From Nyssa sinensis (lineage: Eukaryota > Streptophyta > Magnoliopsida > Cornales > Nyssaceae), in assembly GCA_008638375.1 (NCBI GenBank), contig CM018047.1:49136679-49200678 (forward strand): a DNA stretch of 64,000 nucleotides, given 5' to 3'. The notes under the pieces were generated by a model. It made no database searches, was not told the origin of the DNA, and worked only from the letters and a program-made list of their open reading frames with translations. Positions 48,009 through 60,147 of the stretch are shown piece after piece (position 1 is the stretch's first letter; the number at the start of each line of letters is the position of its first letter). The position numbers and the translations under genes are program-made.

Positions 48009-50029
48009 CAGCACCAAGTGCTCAACTCACACCATGCTTCAAAGGAATCGCACTATGCCAAGATGCTTTGATTTCACCATGCAACAATGCAATCTCATCG
48101 AAGCCTTTCACCCTATACATGAAGTATGCTTTAAACAATAATATTTAAATCATAAAATTCCTTCATAATGTGTATATACTATACATATTCGATTAAACAC
48201 ATATTCAAGTTACATATTCTCAATTCTGAACATTTCTCAAAGAATATCGATCACACACTATGCCAACAGCATGAAACATACATGTAATCATGATCCACAT
48301 TCATCACTCAACCAAACTTCTAAGGAAACAACAAGAAACACATAAGCATATAAGCAATCAAACAAATATGTGAATCATCAAGTCAATATGGCAATTACTC
48401 TTAAACATAATCATATTTCTTACTTAGCACAATATATCATACTTGACGGGTTTGTCTCAACCCAAGAAGTCTTACTCGTAGTGTAGCGGAACTAACAGTA
48501 AAAATGCAGAAGGTCAGACCACCTTCTCCTTGCCTTTCAACGTTCCTAAAATCATGAAATATAACTTAGTTCATTTGCTACTTGAATTATGCTATTCATC
48601 AAATTTTATGTCTTTATTTTATAAGTTTCTATTTTGCCAAAATAAACTCTACCATTGAGTCCAGAACGTCGAAGAAAATCGGTTTAGGCTTTCGCGGAAC
48701 TCAATTTGGGCTTTTGTGCTAAAAAGGGACAAAACGGTCATTTTGCACTTTCAAGGGTCCTTACATCCCGAGGCCTCTTTTCGCAAATTGGACTCTACGG
48801 TTGAGTCCAGAATGGTTGAGATAATAAAATTCTGCTATTTTTTTTTACTTAAATCGGAGTTCATTTGACCTGCATTTTAACTCGAGGGCATTTTGATAAT
48901 TTTTAATGTTATTACTGGATCTTTTATTTTTTAGAACCCCGTTCGTAAAACAGATCTTCACCATTGGTCTCAGAATGGTCGAGATAATCAAAATACACTA
49001 ATGACTTGTCCTATTTAGGACTCCGGACCTATTTTGTGATATTTAAAGTAATTAATTTAATTTCATTAATTAAATTAATATTTTATTCAGGGGTCTAATT
49101 ATAATAATAAAGAGTTCTGGGGGTCAAATTAGAGTTTCAAGAAGTTGAGGGGTTAATTCAGAATTTTAAATTTTCCTATTCCTAATCCGGATAGCCAAAC
49201 AGTGGCTAAGTCCCAAAATAAGGATAGAATATCCCTATCCTCAATTTCAATTTGCTAAACTCATAGCCAAACACCCTTAATTCATTTTTAAGTTTATAAC
49301 CTACAGCTGACACGTGGGGGGGTGGGTCAGCCTTAACCCGACCCGAACTCGGACCCGAACCTTGAACAGTACTCCTTCTTCCCCGATTTTCTAGTAGGGT
49401 TCCGGCGAGGTTCCGACGCCTTCTCCAGTGCCGGCGACTATTTTTCGGCCAGTTTTCATTGATTTTTCAATGCGATTCTCTTCTGTTTTTCAAGGGGATT
49501 TCATTCCTAAGGTTCTTTTTCAATTTGGTCTATTGGATCATCACGAATAGGGGGTCAAACCCCTCCGGTCAACTTTCGGGCCAATCATTGACTTCCATTT
49601 TCGTGACTTCTCAATCATTGTTTCCACCCAATTTTGATCCTAAACGTTTTCTGCAACTCGTCCCCATGATTCCCTATTATTTATTTTGAGTTTTAAAGCA
49701 CAAAATTCTAATATCAAATTATTTCTAAAGGCCTGCAACTCACTATTGCTAACTGATTCCTCAACCATTTCACTCGATTCTTTTTGCATTAGATCACATT
49801 TTTCATAACATATAAGACCCTCAAACTATAACTGAATTATCATGCTTCAAAACAGGTTGCATACATAGAAAATTTTAGAGAGAGAAAGTATACGGGTTTG
49901 TGATTTTTACCTCTGTAATGGCACCTCTCCCTCCTTGCCTTGCCTCTAACCTTCTCCCTTTTGCTTCCTTGGTTTCCTCCTTCTCTGATTTTCCTTTTTT
50001 CTCAAACACACAAGTGTATGAATACACCT

Positions 50030-50420
50030 CTCACACACTGCCCTATCTCTCTCTCTATCCCTACGATTTGGCCTGCACACACTCAACCCATCTGACATAC
50101 ACACACATAACACACTTGCTTACACACACCATCAGTCCACCCACTCCCTTACACACAACAGTCCCCCATACTCCCTTGTGTGTTGCACACTCAACCTGCA
50201 CACACACACACACAGAGCAGTACACACACACACGTCCACTTGCACACATCTCTGATATATATATATATATATATTAAAATGTATTAAATATATATATAGA
50301 TATATATATATATATATACATACTTACACATAACATACATACATAATATATCTATATATATACATATATCCCTCTATATACATCTACACACACGTAATAC
50401 ACATAAAAAATATATTTAAA
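50030..50420. repeat. CA- and TA-rich simple sequence
   Basis: Dense cacac words (50040-50245) grade into tatata runs (50255-50390). Open frames here are by-products of the composition. Confidence 0.85.
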
Positions 50421-50579
50421 AAAAAAAATTTTCAGATCCTTACAGCTATGGTGTTCAACCAATTTATGGTCAGATGGTCAAATAATTATACAATGACAAA
50501 GAAAAATAAACAAATTTAAGAACTCTCACAAATTGCGTGATTGACCGATCTCAATTATGCTTGTATTTCATGCACAATG

Positions 50580-51010
50580 TGTCACGACCCGAAACCCACC
50601 CTGAGCGGATCTTGGATTCGCGACCGCCGCCTTCAGGCCCGGAAGCCTTTGGGCAAGGCGAAACATAAACAACGGTATCGGACAGTGGTGTGGCCCGTAG
50701 TTGCGGAAGCGTGAAAAACTTTTTCATTTCTTTTCTTTTTAAAATCTATCGCACCATCGTCTGGTACTGTCGCTTGTCACGACCCAAAACCCACCCTGTG
50801 TAGATCCCGTATCGCGACCGCCACCCTCAGGCTCGGGGACCTTAAAGGTTGGCGATCAGAGTGAAAGTGTATAGTCTCAATGGGATCAACAGAACCAGGT
50901 TGGTGATTGCAAGGAAAGTGATGTACAGTCGTCCTGGCTTCCCGAGACTCTTACTGAAAGCTTCACGTATCTATCTTGCAATCTAACCTCGTTACTTAAG
51001 GTCTCGATCA
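50580..51010. mobile_element. Likely solo LTR with an internal partial duplication
   Basis: Starts tgtcacgacccgaaacccac and ends gtctcgatca, flanked by the 5-bp repeat caatg (50575-50579 and 51011-51015). Its opening sequence recurs at 50775 (tgtcacgacccaaaaccc) with about 75 bp of homology, so the piece is partly duplicated at a distance of about 195 bp. The TSD match could be chance. Confidence 0.5.
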
Positions 51011-51015
51011 CAATG

Positions 51016-52903
51016 ATGCTTCGTTGGGTCAGGGTGTTACATAATGCATGATGATGGTATGAAAAATAAATATATGACTAAGTCACTTCATGACAGTCCA
51101 AAATACTTCTGAAAGAAATTATAAATTCATGCACATTGCTCAACCCTTGTAGAGTGCTAATATTTTTTTCCTTTATGGCACAATTCTTGACATTGTTGAG
51201 GGTGAAATGAAGAAGAGACTGGGGTGGGCTATGGCCCCAATCTAATTTGAAAAATAGCTGCGTTTGGATAGTGATTCAGATATAATTTTTTTAAAAATAT
51301 TTCTAAAAATTTTGTAATTAATTTTTTAAAATTGTGAAAATACATTTGAATATGATAATCTAAATTTAAAAAAATTAAAAAACCTTAAAATGAATAGATT
51401 GTCAAACAAATATCCCACATTTTAAAATTAAAAATTTATTTTTGAAAACGTAAACAAACGAAACCGATCAATTCATTTTCAAATTAATTCATCCCAAAAT
51501 TTTACTGTAACTTAATCTTTTTTCATCATTTCTTTCATTTACCACCCTGTAAATTTGACCCAGTTCATTAACCGTCTTTAATCTTTAAGAAATTTTTTAT
51601 TACCATCTATTGATCGCTTTTGATATTTTCTTGCTAAAATCTTCTCATTTAACATTTGTTTGGTAGTTAAGAAAATTTAAGAATAATGAAAGAAAATAGA
51701 AACTTATTATTTTTCTCCCTACAATTTTCTCCCATTTTTCATCTCTCTTCAAAAAAAAAAATTTACATGTAAATTTTTCTCAATTTTAAAAAAAAAAAAA
51801 CTCTACTAAAATTTCTCCTAAAATATTTCTAGCCCCCCATAATTTTTCTCAATTTAAAAAAAAAAAAAACTCTACTAAAATTTCTCCTAAAATATTTCTA
51901 GCCCCCCATTTTTTTTAACTGGCTCCGCCTTTAGACATTATATTTAGTAGGGACGAGGGATTCAATTTTGATTGCTGTTGATAAAAACAAATAAATAAAT
52001 GCATGAACGTCAATATTTCATCTGTCTAGTGAAATAGCATGAGTTCGAGTACTAGAAATCAACCTCTGCAATAGCATATTCATAACAATAAGTATGCCTA
52101 TTTTCAAATTATAATAAATCCAGCTTTTCCAACATTGATTATCTTCTTACGAAGGTATTGTTTGACGTACTTATTGTTGGTATAAATATACCAGTTTTAT
52201 TTTGCTAACAATAAAATATATTGAAATCTGAAAAAAAAAAATGAAAAGGCAGAATACTAAAACTAAAATAGATTGTATAAAATTAAATAATCAAACTACA
52301 TGTATTGGGACTTATAAACTACAGTAAACAGGGTAAACGAATTGAAAATTAATCAATATTAGTATTTAAGGTTACGTTCTTAAGATAGAATTCGTCTTTA
52401 CAATAGTACTTCAAGTTGAATCAAAGACTGTCTTTTTAAACACAAGGATTATACACACTAATGTAACACTTTAATCGATGTGTATAACTATTCAATAAAT
52501 CGTGTGAACTCTCTCAATCTAATTATATAAACACGTGAAAATTATGTAACAAGATGATCCTAAATGAAATGAGGGCGGACAAATTAATGAATACGACTAT
52601 TAATGATGATTAGACATGAAATTATAGTTTGAACTAATGTGACTTTTTGTCCTAATAGTGATAATAAAACAAGGCAGTGGCAGTGTATTGAGCCTGTTTA
52701 AAATGGTAATAAATAGGAAGAGTTCTAAAAAAAATATTTGATTAAAATATTAAATAATTTTTTTCAAAAAGATATATACAATGACTCAGGCTTAAGCTTC
52801 AATTCGGTTCGGTTTGATACGGGACGGCATGCGTGTGGTGAATCCATCATGGGTTCTCTCCTAAAAAGTAAGGTACTTCTTGGGAACCAAATTCTCATTC
52901 AAG
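51016..52903. other. AT-rich intergenic DNA
   Basis: No gene or transposon recognised apart from the tandem duplication at 51775-51912. Confidence 0.5.
51775..51912. repeat. Tandem duplication of about 69 bp
   Basis: The block starting tttctcaattt, with an A run, then ctctactaaaatttctccta and ending tagccccccat, is present twice head-to-tail, differing almost only in A-run length. Confidence 0.9.
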
Positions 52904-52908
52904 ATAAC

Positions 52909-53494
52909 TGTCAGACCCTAAGTAAGCTTGGCCGTCATGGACATGCTTGGTGGCACCTTGCACCAAGTCATGATCCAAGTCTGGCAAGCAAGGTGTGAAG
53001 ACCTTCTACGCAAGAGGTCATGGTGGTTCTTGTCAGACCGGCAATTGTTCCTAAGACATATATAGGGGGGGTACTCCTCCCCACCACCCCAAGGCATGAA
53101 GAGCAGCATGTCTAGGCAAGCCTTGGCACGGCATGGCTTGCCTAAGCCCTATGGACCCGTCGGTGTTGGATTGGGGTGGAGCATAGGGCATGGCTTGGTG
53201 GCATTATGGTTTGGGTTCAATATGGCTCGGTGGGCCGAACTACAGTGGGATTGACTATGGCAGTTGAAGGTTGGGGCATGGGTGGGGCACATGACCCGAC
53301 AGCATAGGCATGGGCGCACCCCTAGCATGCAAACAGTTGGGTGCATGGCTTGGGTGCAGCCCACCATGCACCAAGACGGGTTGCTCTAGGCGTGGACACG
53401 TGGACAAGGCAGTTGTGCAATATCAGACATGTGGGTATATACGTATATACATGTGCGTGATGTGCTGGCGCAGCAGTTGGGCGATCAGACATGT

Positions 53495-53543
<49 letters not shown>

Positions 53544-53988
53544 TGTGCTTGGTGTGCTGGCGCAGCAGTTGCAAGCGAGTGGGCGGCAGGGGCGTGGTGG
53601 CGTGCGGCAGTTTCAACTGCACCGCACAGATGGCAGCTTCGGGCGCGCACAGCAAGGCAGAGACAGTTCCTGATAACTGCTATGCCACAGGTGGCACGCA
53701 GAGACTTGTACAGCAAACCTTTCGGCGGTTGAGGGTGTCAACCGCCATTCTCCTTGTGTATATAAACAGACCAAGGCACTGCATTAGAGGCAGAGAGCCT
53801 TTGGGCGGAATTGTATTCCTTTGTAATTAGTTGTTGGTGATATAAAGGTTTGGGAGTGTTTTCCCTGCAAACAAGTGTGTGCTTTGTTTACTGTGTGTGT
53901 GCTGCCTTGTGAATATTGAGGGCTGGTTGCAGGGGCAACGCCATCACTAGGGTGCCTTTGTTGAGAAGCAAAAAGTTACCCCGTGACA
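52909..53988 (+). repeat. 5' LTR of the 52.9-kb chromovirus
   Basis: 1,080 bp with a (TA)n run at about 53500-53540. Near its end, a TATA-like gtgtatataaacag at 53755-53768 precedes the probable transcription start. Open frames inside it are not genes. Confidence 0.95.
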
Positions 53989-53989
53989 G

Positions 53990-54004
53990 TTGGTATCAGA
54001 GCGT
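53990..54004 (+). promoter_or_regulatory. Primer-binding site, tRNA-Met type
   Basis: ttggtatcagagcg follows the 5' LTR after one base. Confidence 0.9.
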
Positions 54005-54021
54005 GGTTTTGATCGGAATCA

Positions 54022-55200
54022 ATGGCTGGTGGTGGTAACGCAGAGTTACGCGAACGGGTGACAAAGTTGGAGGACTTTGTTGGTGCTCCACCGGATGATG
54101 CTATGCCCCTCTCGGTGCAGATCGATAGGCTGTCCCAAGAGGTGCAGAATGCCCAGAGAACACAAGAGCAACTCCGACAAACCGAAGATGAACATTATCT
54201 TGAATCAAATAGCAAGATAAATGATCTTCTTGGGGATGTCAGTTCTCTGGCCGAAGCCCTGAAAGAGAGAATTGGCTCTCTTGAAGGGGAGGTGTCCCTC
54301 ATGAAGCGGATCTTGCATCAGACGAGTCCTGTGGTGCATGAGAGCTCGCAGAAGGCCAAGGTTCCTGACCCAAAACCCTTCTCCGGTGCACGCAGTGCAA
54401 AGGAGTTGGAAAACTTTTTGTGGGATATGGGCCACTATTTCAAAGCAGTTCGAACTCCGGATGCAGAGAAGGTGGATCTCACAAGCATGTATCTCGCTGG
54501 AGATGTAAAACTATGGTGGCGCACACGATCTGAGGACAATTCACGTCCGCAGATCACAACCTGGGATGCTTTAGTCCATGAAATGAAGGAGCAGTTTCTT
54601 CCGAGCAACACGGCTTGGCAAGCACGTGATGCTCTGCGTAAACTCAAACACACGGGTGCTGTTCGGGACTGCGTCAAGCAATTCTCATCCCTGATGCTTG
54701 ACATTAAGAATATGTCTGAGGAAGATAAGCTGTTCAATTTCATGGCTGGACTGCAAGGATGGGCGCGGTCAGAATTGCTGGCGGCAAGGTGTGAAGGACT
54801 TGCCTGTAGCTATGGCAGCCACCGATGCTCTTGTTGATTATCGCCCACAATTGAATTCTGCGGAGAAGGATGGCAAGGGCAAGTCAAAGGAGCAACAAAA
54901 AGGGAAGGGTTCCAACAAGAAGAAGAAGGACGGGAAATTTACCCCCTTTTCTTCAGCAAAAAGGAGTGTAGACAAACCTTCCACATCCAAGAGTGGAAAG
55001 GGTTGTTTCATCTGCGATGGCCCTCACCGTGCTATGAACTGCCCCAAGAAGGAAAAGCTGAATGCACTTGTTGCAGAAGACTCCAATTCAGATCGTTCAG
55101 AAGAACCCACGCGAGTCAATCCGCTCCAACTACTGAATGTAATTCAAAAGAAGGAGGAACCAACGTCTGGAAAAGGATTGATGTATGTGCAGGTCTTGCT
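54022..55200 (+). pseudogene. gag of the 52.9-kb chromovirus, frameshifted
   Basis: ATG at 54022 opens a long coiled-coil-like N-terminus (LRERVTKLEDFVG, then QIDRLSQEVQNAQRTQEQL). The retrotrans_gag core follows: PDPKPFSGARSAKELENFLW, DLTSMYLAGDVKLWWR, FLPSNTAWQARDALRKL. One extra base near 54780 moves the correct reading to the next frame ([20 protein letters not shown]). After this come a Lys-rich linker and a CX2CX3HX4C knuckle ([13 protein letters not shown], about 55007-55045). Protease begins near 55200. Confidence 0.92.
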
Positions 55201-58200
55201 GAACAATGTTGCTGTCCATGCTATGATTGACACTGGAGCCACCCATAACTTCATTTCTGATCGCGAGGTACAACGGCTTAGTCTTTCACTGGTTAGTGAT
55301 TCCAGCAGAATCAAAGCCGTTAATTCAGAAGCGAAGCCAGTTGGTGGAATGGCTAAAGATGTTCCTTTAAAAGTTGGCGATTGGCAAGGCCAATGCAGCT
55401 TTATGGTGGTTCCCTTGGATGATTTCCAGGTAATACTTGGGTTGGATTTCTTTACAAAGGCAAAGGTTTCTGTTATGCCTCATCTGCAGGGTCTTTTCAT
55501 TATGGACTTGCCAAGTCCCTGTTTTGTTTCTTTAAGTAAGGCCAGAAGTGCAGTGGAGATGGTGTCAGCACTGCAACTCAAAGACGGATTGAGAAAGGGG
55601 CAAATGACTTACCTGGCCATGCTGTTCGAGGAAGAAACAAAGGAAGACCTGCAGTCTATACTTGAGCCTATGCAGAAATTGCTTGATGAGTTCCAGGATG
55701 TGAAGCCAGATCAGCCTCCATCCAAATTACCTCCAAGAAGGGAAATTGACCACCAGATTGAGCTAGTTCCGGGTGCCAAACCCCCTGCTCAAGCCCCTTA
55801 CCGCATGGCTCCCTCGGAGCTTGCTGAGTTGAGAAAGCAACTCACTGATCTATTGAAAGCTGGTTTCATTCAGCCCTCCAAAGCGCCATATGGTGCTCCT
55901 GTTCTGTTCCAGAAGAAGAAAGACGGTTCTCTTAGACTCTGTGTTGATTACAGAGCCCTTAACAAGGTGACAGTCAAGAATAACTATCCAGTCCCTATAG
56001 TTGACGAGTTGTTTGACAGACTTGGGAAAGCTGTATACTTCACCAAGATGGACTTGCGATCGGGATATTATCAAGTCAGAATTGCAGAGGGGGATGAGTC
56101 TAAAACAGCTTGTGTGACAAGGTATGGCTCTTATGAGTACTTGGTCATGCCATTTGGCGTAACCAATGCTCCTGCAACTTTCTGTACTTTGATGAATAAT
56201 GTATTCCGGGAATACATTGATCATTTTATTGTCATATATTTGGATGATATAGTTGTTTTTAGTCAGACCTTAGAAGAGCATGTCGAGCATTTAAGGCTGA
56301 CATTGATTAAGTTGAGGGAAGCAGAACTCTACTTGAAGCCTGAGAAGTGCGAGTTTGGCCAGAAGGAAATCATGTTCCTTGGTCACATTATTTCTGGGGG
56401 TACTGTTCGGATGGACCCGAAGAAAATTGCTGCCATTCTTGACTGGCCAGTGTCGACTAAGGTGACAGAACTGCGGTCTTTCTTGGGCTTGGCCAACTAC
56501 TATAGAAAGTTTGTCAAAAACTATTCAAAGAAGGTGGCAGTGTTGACAGATCTCTTACGGAAGGACAGAACATGGAAGTGGACCCGTGAATGCTAGGAGG
56601 CATTCGACCGATTGAAGGCGGCGGTGACTAGTGACCCTATCTTAAAACTTCCTAACTTTGATTTGCCTTTTGAGGTGCAGACTGATGCCTCTGATTTTGC
56701 TATTGGAGGTGTCCTAGTGCAGGATGGACATCCAGTGGCTTTTGAAAGTAGGAAGCTGAGTGACACTGAAAGACGCTATTCAGTGCATGAGAAGGAGATG
56801 ACAGCAGTGGTACATTGTGTCAATACATGGAGGCACTACCTGCTGGGCAAGCATTTCCTTATACTGACGGATAATGTGGCCACTAGCTGTTTTCAAACCA
56901 TGAAGAAGCTGACCCCGAAGCAAGCAAGGTGGCAGGATTTCATGGCGCAGTTCCACTACACGATCTAGTACAAACCAGGCAGTGCAAACCAGGTTGCAGA
57001 TGCCCTCAGTAGAAGGCCAGTTGCAGAAGAGAACATTGCAACACTAAGCCTCATTGCTAGGAGATGTGCTGGAGAAGATCAGAACTCAGACAGAAACTGA
57101 CCCTATGACTAGCTTACTCTTGAAGCAAGTCCAGGATGGTATCACAAGACGGTTTTGGATAGAGGAAGGTGTTCTCTATGCCAAAGGGAGAAGACCGTAT
57201 GTTCCTAAGTCCGGAGGTATCAGACAGTTGCTGCTAAAGGAGTCTCATGACTCTCTTTGGGCAGGACATCCAGGCCAGGAGCGGACCCTTTCCTTATTGT
57301 CTAAGAGTTATTATTGGCCCCGAATGGAAGCAGATGTTGAACTATTTGTGCGGACCTGTTTGGTGTGCCAGCAGGACAAGACTGAAAGGAAGAAGACAGC
57401 GGGAACCTTAGAACCACTCCCAATTCCCAACAGACCTTGGGAGAGTGTTTCTATGGAATTCATCAATGGGCTGCCAAAGGTGAACAACTTTACTTCAATC
57501 TTTGTTGTGGTTGACAGATTTTCGAAGTATGCCACCTTTGTGCCAGCACCTAAAGTTTGTTCTGCCGAGATCACAGCCCAACTGTTCTTCAAACATATTG
57601 TAAAGCATTGGGGGCTGCCTCTAGACATTGTGAGCGACAGAGATGCCCGATTCACGGGAAGATTTTGGACAGCTTTGTTCGAGATGATGGGTTCAAAGCT
57701 GAACTTCTCAACTAGCAATCACCCACAGACTGATGGACAGACAGAAAGGGTGAATGCAATGCTTGAGGAGTACTTGAGGCATTACGTGACAGCGAATCAA
57801 CAGAACTGGGTTGATTTGCTTGATGTGGCACAGTTCTGCTACAATCTACAGCAGAGCTCTTCCACTGGACAGACCCCTTTCGAGTTGGCAACAGGCCAGC
57901 AGCCTCTCACGCCTGCATGAAGTTGCCAAACAGAAATCTCAAGGGCGATGCCCTACAGCTTATCGGTTTGCTAGAGTGCAGCAAGAAAGGACTGAAGAAG
58001 CTAGAGATTGCTTGGTAAAGGCGGGGAAGAGGATAAAGAAGTGGGCTGATGAGAGCTGTAGACCAGTGAAGTTTGAGTTGGGGGATAGGGTGATGCTGAA
58101 ACTCACCCCCCAAATCTGGAAGAAGATAAGTCGGAAGACTGCACACAAGGGGCTTATTCAACGATATGATAGGCCCTTTGTTATCACCAGACGGATCGGG

Positions 58201-58577
58201 AGATTGGCATATAGGCTGGACTTACCCAGCCGACTCAAGTTGCACCCAGTATTTCATGTTAGCTTTCTGAAGAAGTATAATGAGGACTTAACTGATTCTT
58301 CAAGAACCAGTCGAGCACGGGCACCTCCAACTATCAGAAAGCTAGTACACAGACATGGTCCGAGGCCATCCTGGACCACAAGATCGAGGGAATGAGTAAG
58401 AAGAATAGAAGGACTTACTACTTGGTCAAGTGGAAAGGAAAAGGGACAGAAGAGGCAACGTGGGAGAAAGACACGATGCTATGGCAATTTGAGAAGGTGA
58501 TTGAGCAGTACTTGGAGTCTTTTCCAACGAGGACGTTAGGTTCTCTTGGTGGGGAAGGCTTGTCAGACCCTAAGTAA
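55200..58577 (+). pseudogene. pol of the 52.9-kb chromovirus, with chromodomain
   Basis: Protease: [13 protein letters not shown] and [73 protein letters not shown] and the intact catalytic YLDD at about 56238. RNase H: QTDASDFAIGGVLVQDGHP, RRYSVHEKEMTAVVH, ILTDN. Integrase: the zinc segment with HPGQERTLSLL and [63 protein letters not shown], and LHPVFHVSFLKKY. Chromodomain: SEAILDHKIEG, YYLVKWKGKG, EEATWEKDTMLWQFEKVIEQ (to about 58540). Breaks: TAG at 56594 and 56966, and frameshifts near 57050, 57915 and 58340. The RT frame itself is intact for more than 600 codons. Confidence 0.96.
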
Positions 58578-59617
58578 GCTTGGCCGTCATGGACATGCTT
58601 GGTGGCACCTTGCACCAAGTCATGATCCAAGTCCGGCAAGCAAGGTGTGAAGACCTTCTACGCAAGAGGTCATGGTGGTTCTTGTCAGACCGGCAATTGT
58701 TCCTAAGACATATATAGGGGGGTACTCCTCCCCACTACCCCAAGGCATGAAGAGCAGCATGTTTAAGCAAGCCTTGGCACGGCATGGCTTGCCTAAGCCC
58801 TATGGACCCGTCGGTGTTGGATTGGGGTGGAGCATAGGGCATGGCTTGGTAGCATTACGGTTTGGGTTCAATATGGCTCGGTGGGCCGAACTACAGTGGG
58901 ATTGACTATGGCAGTTGAAGGTCGGGGCATGGGCGGGGCACATGACCCGACAGCATGGCATGGGCGCACCCCAGCATGTAAACAGTTAGGCGCATGGCTT
59001 GGGTGCAGCCCACCATGCACCAAGACGGGTTGCTCTAGGCGTGGACACGTGGACAAGGCAGTTGTGCAATATTAGACATGTGGGTATATACATATATACA
59101 TGTGTGTGATGTGCTGGCGCAGCAGTTGGGCGATCAGACATGTGGGGATATATATATATATATATATATGCATGTGCTTGGTGTGCTGGCGCAGCAGTTG
59201 CAAGCGAATGGGCAGTAGGGGCGTGGTGGCCTGCGACAGTTTCAACTGCACCGCACAGATGGCAGCTTCGGGCGTACACAGCAAGGCAGAGGTAGTTCCT
59301 GATAACTGCTATGCCACAGGTGGCACGTAGAGACTTGTCCAGCAAACCTTTCGGCGGTTGAGGGTGTCAACTGCCATTCTCCTTGTGTATATAAACAGAC
59401 CAACGCACTGCATTAGAGGCAGAGAGCCTTTGGGCGAAATTGTATTCCTTTGTAATCAGTTGTTGGTGATATAAATGTTTGGGAGTGTTTTCCCTGTAAA
59501 CGAGTGTGTGCTTTGTTTACTGTGTATGTGTTGCCTTGTGAATATTGAAGGCTGGTTGCAGGGGCAACGCCATCACTAGGGTGCCTTTATTGAGAAGCAA
59601 AAAGTTATCGCGTGACA
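58561..59617 (+). repeat. 3' LTR of the 52.9-kb chromovirus
   Basis: 1,057 bp, with a shorter TA run than the 5' LTR. The end of the pol frame runs 17 bases into the LTR before stopping at 58577. Confidence 0.95.
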
Positions 59618-59622
59618 ATAAC

Positions 59623-60147
59623 TATATATATGTAGTCAAAACTTTGTGCCCAACTAATATGGGATACAGGTTTTTCACTAACTTATGTTATCATTTTTTG
59701 ATAGTGATATTTGTAATATAATTTTGAACAACTCAATAGATGTTCTTAATCTATTCATAAAAAAAGAACACATTTTCATATAAAACTTCCTCAAATAATG
59801 TGTAAAACCCACTTTTATTTTAACTCAATACTAGCCCGTAAACTATTCTCTAAACCCATTTTTACCAAGACTTCTAATAAATTACTTGTAAAAAAAACTT
59901 TTAAAATTTGTCTTCTTAAAAAAAAAGGTAGAAAACCAAAGTGTATTTGATAATTATTTCTTAAAATTGTTGGTCCTCTCCCGTTCAGGGAGATGGCTAA
60001 TTGCAAAGTTGCCAACCATTTCTCTCTCTAATTTTTTTTTTTCAACACACATTTCTATTTCTATTTAGCATGATAACAAATAATATGAATTTCAATTACA
60101 TATATAGCCAAATAACAGCTGTTACATGAAAGATGCTCAAGGATACA
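59623..60147. other. AT-rich 3' flank of the RTL gene
   Basis: No gene or repeat recognised; the part next to 60147 is the probable 3' untranslated region of the minus-strand RTL gene. Confidence 0.5.

Larger units (their letters stand above)
47262..50450. repeat. Probable LTR-like or unclassified repeat block
   Basis: Begins tgtcacgccccgaattttca, a start seen in many plant LTR-type repeats, and may end near ttttcagatccttaca (50444). It holds no coding domains. It contains a 45-bp array (47721-48008), three diverged units around gagtccagaatggtygagat (about 48652, 48795 and 48957), and an extended CA/TA-rich zone at 50030-50420. I found no matching target-site duplication, so the borders and type are uncertain. 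Confidence 0.4.
52909..59617 (+). mobile_element. Ty3/gypsy chromovirus LTR retrotransposon
   Basis: 6,709 bp with LTRs of 1,080 and 1,057 bp, tgtcagaccc...cgtgaca ends and the 5-bp target duplication ataac (52904-52908 and 59618-59622). Contains a tRNA-Met PBS, gag, protease, RT, RNase H, integrase and a C-terminal chromodomain, which marks the chromovirus branch. About 35-40 differences separate the LTRs, mostly C/T and G/A, besides a TA-repeat length change. The coding region has about six breaks. Confidence 0.97.

Noticed and set aside
49900..50277. 125-codon frame rich in Thr/His
   Set aside because: It follows the CA-rich simple sequence and has no domain.
53310..53830. Overlapping long frames on both strands with TyrIle repeats, and copies at 58827-59345
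   Set aside because: Both sets lie in the two LTRs of the same element and are held open by the TA microsatellite.
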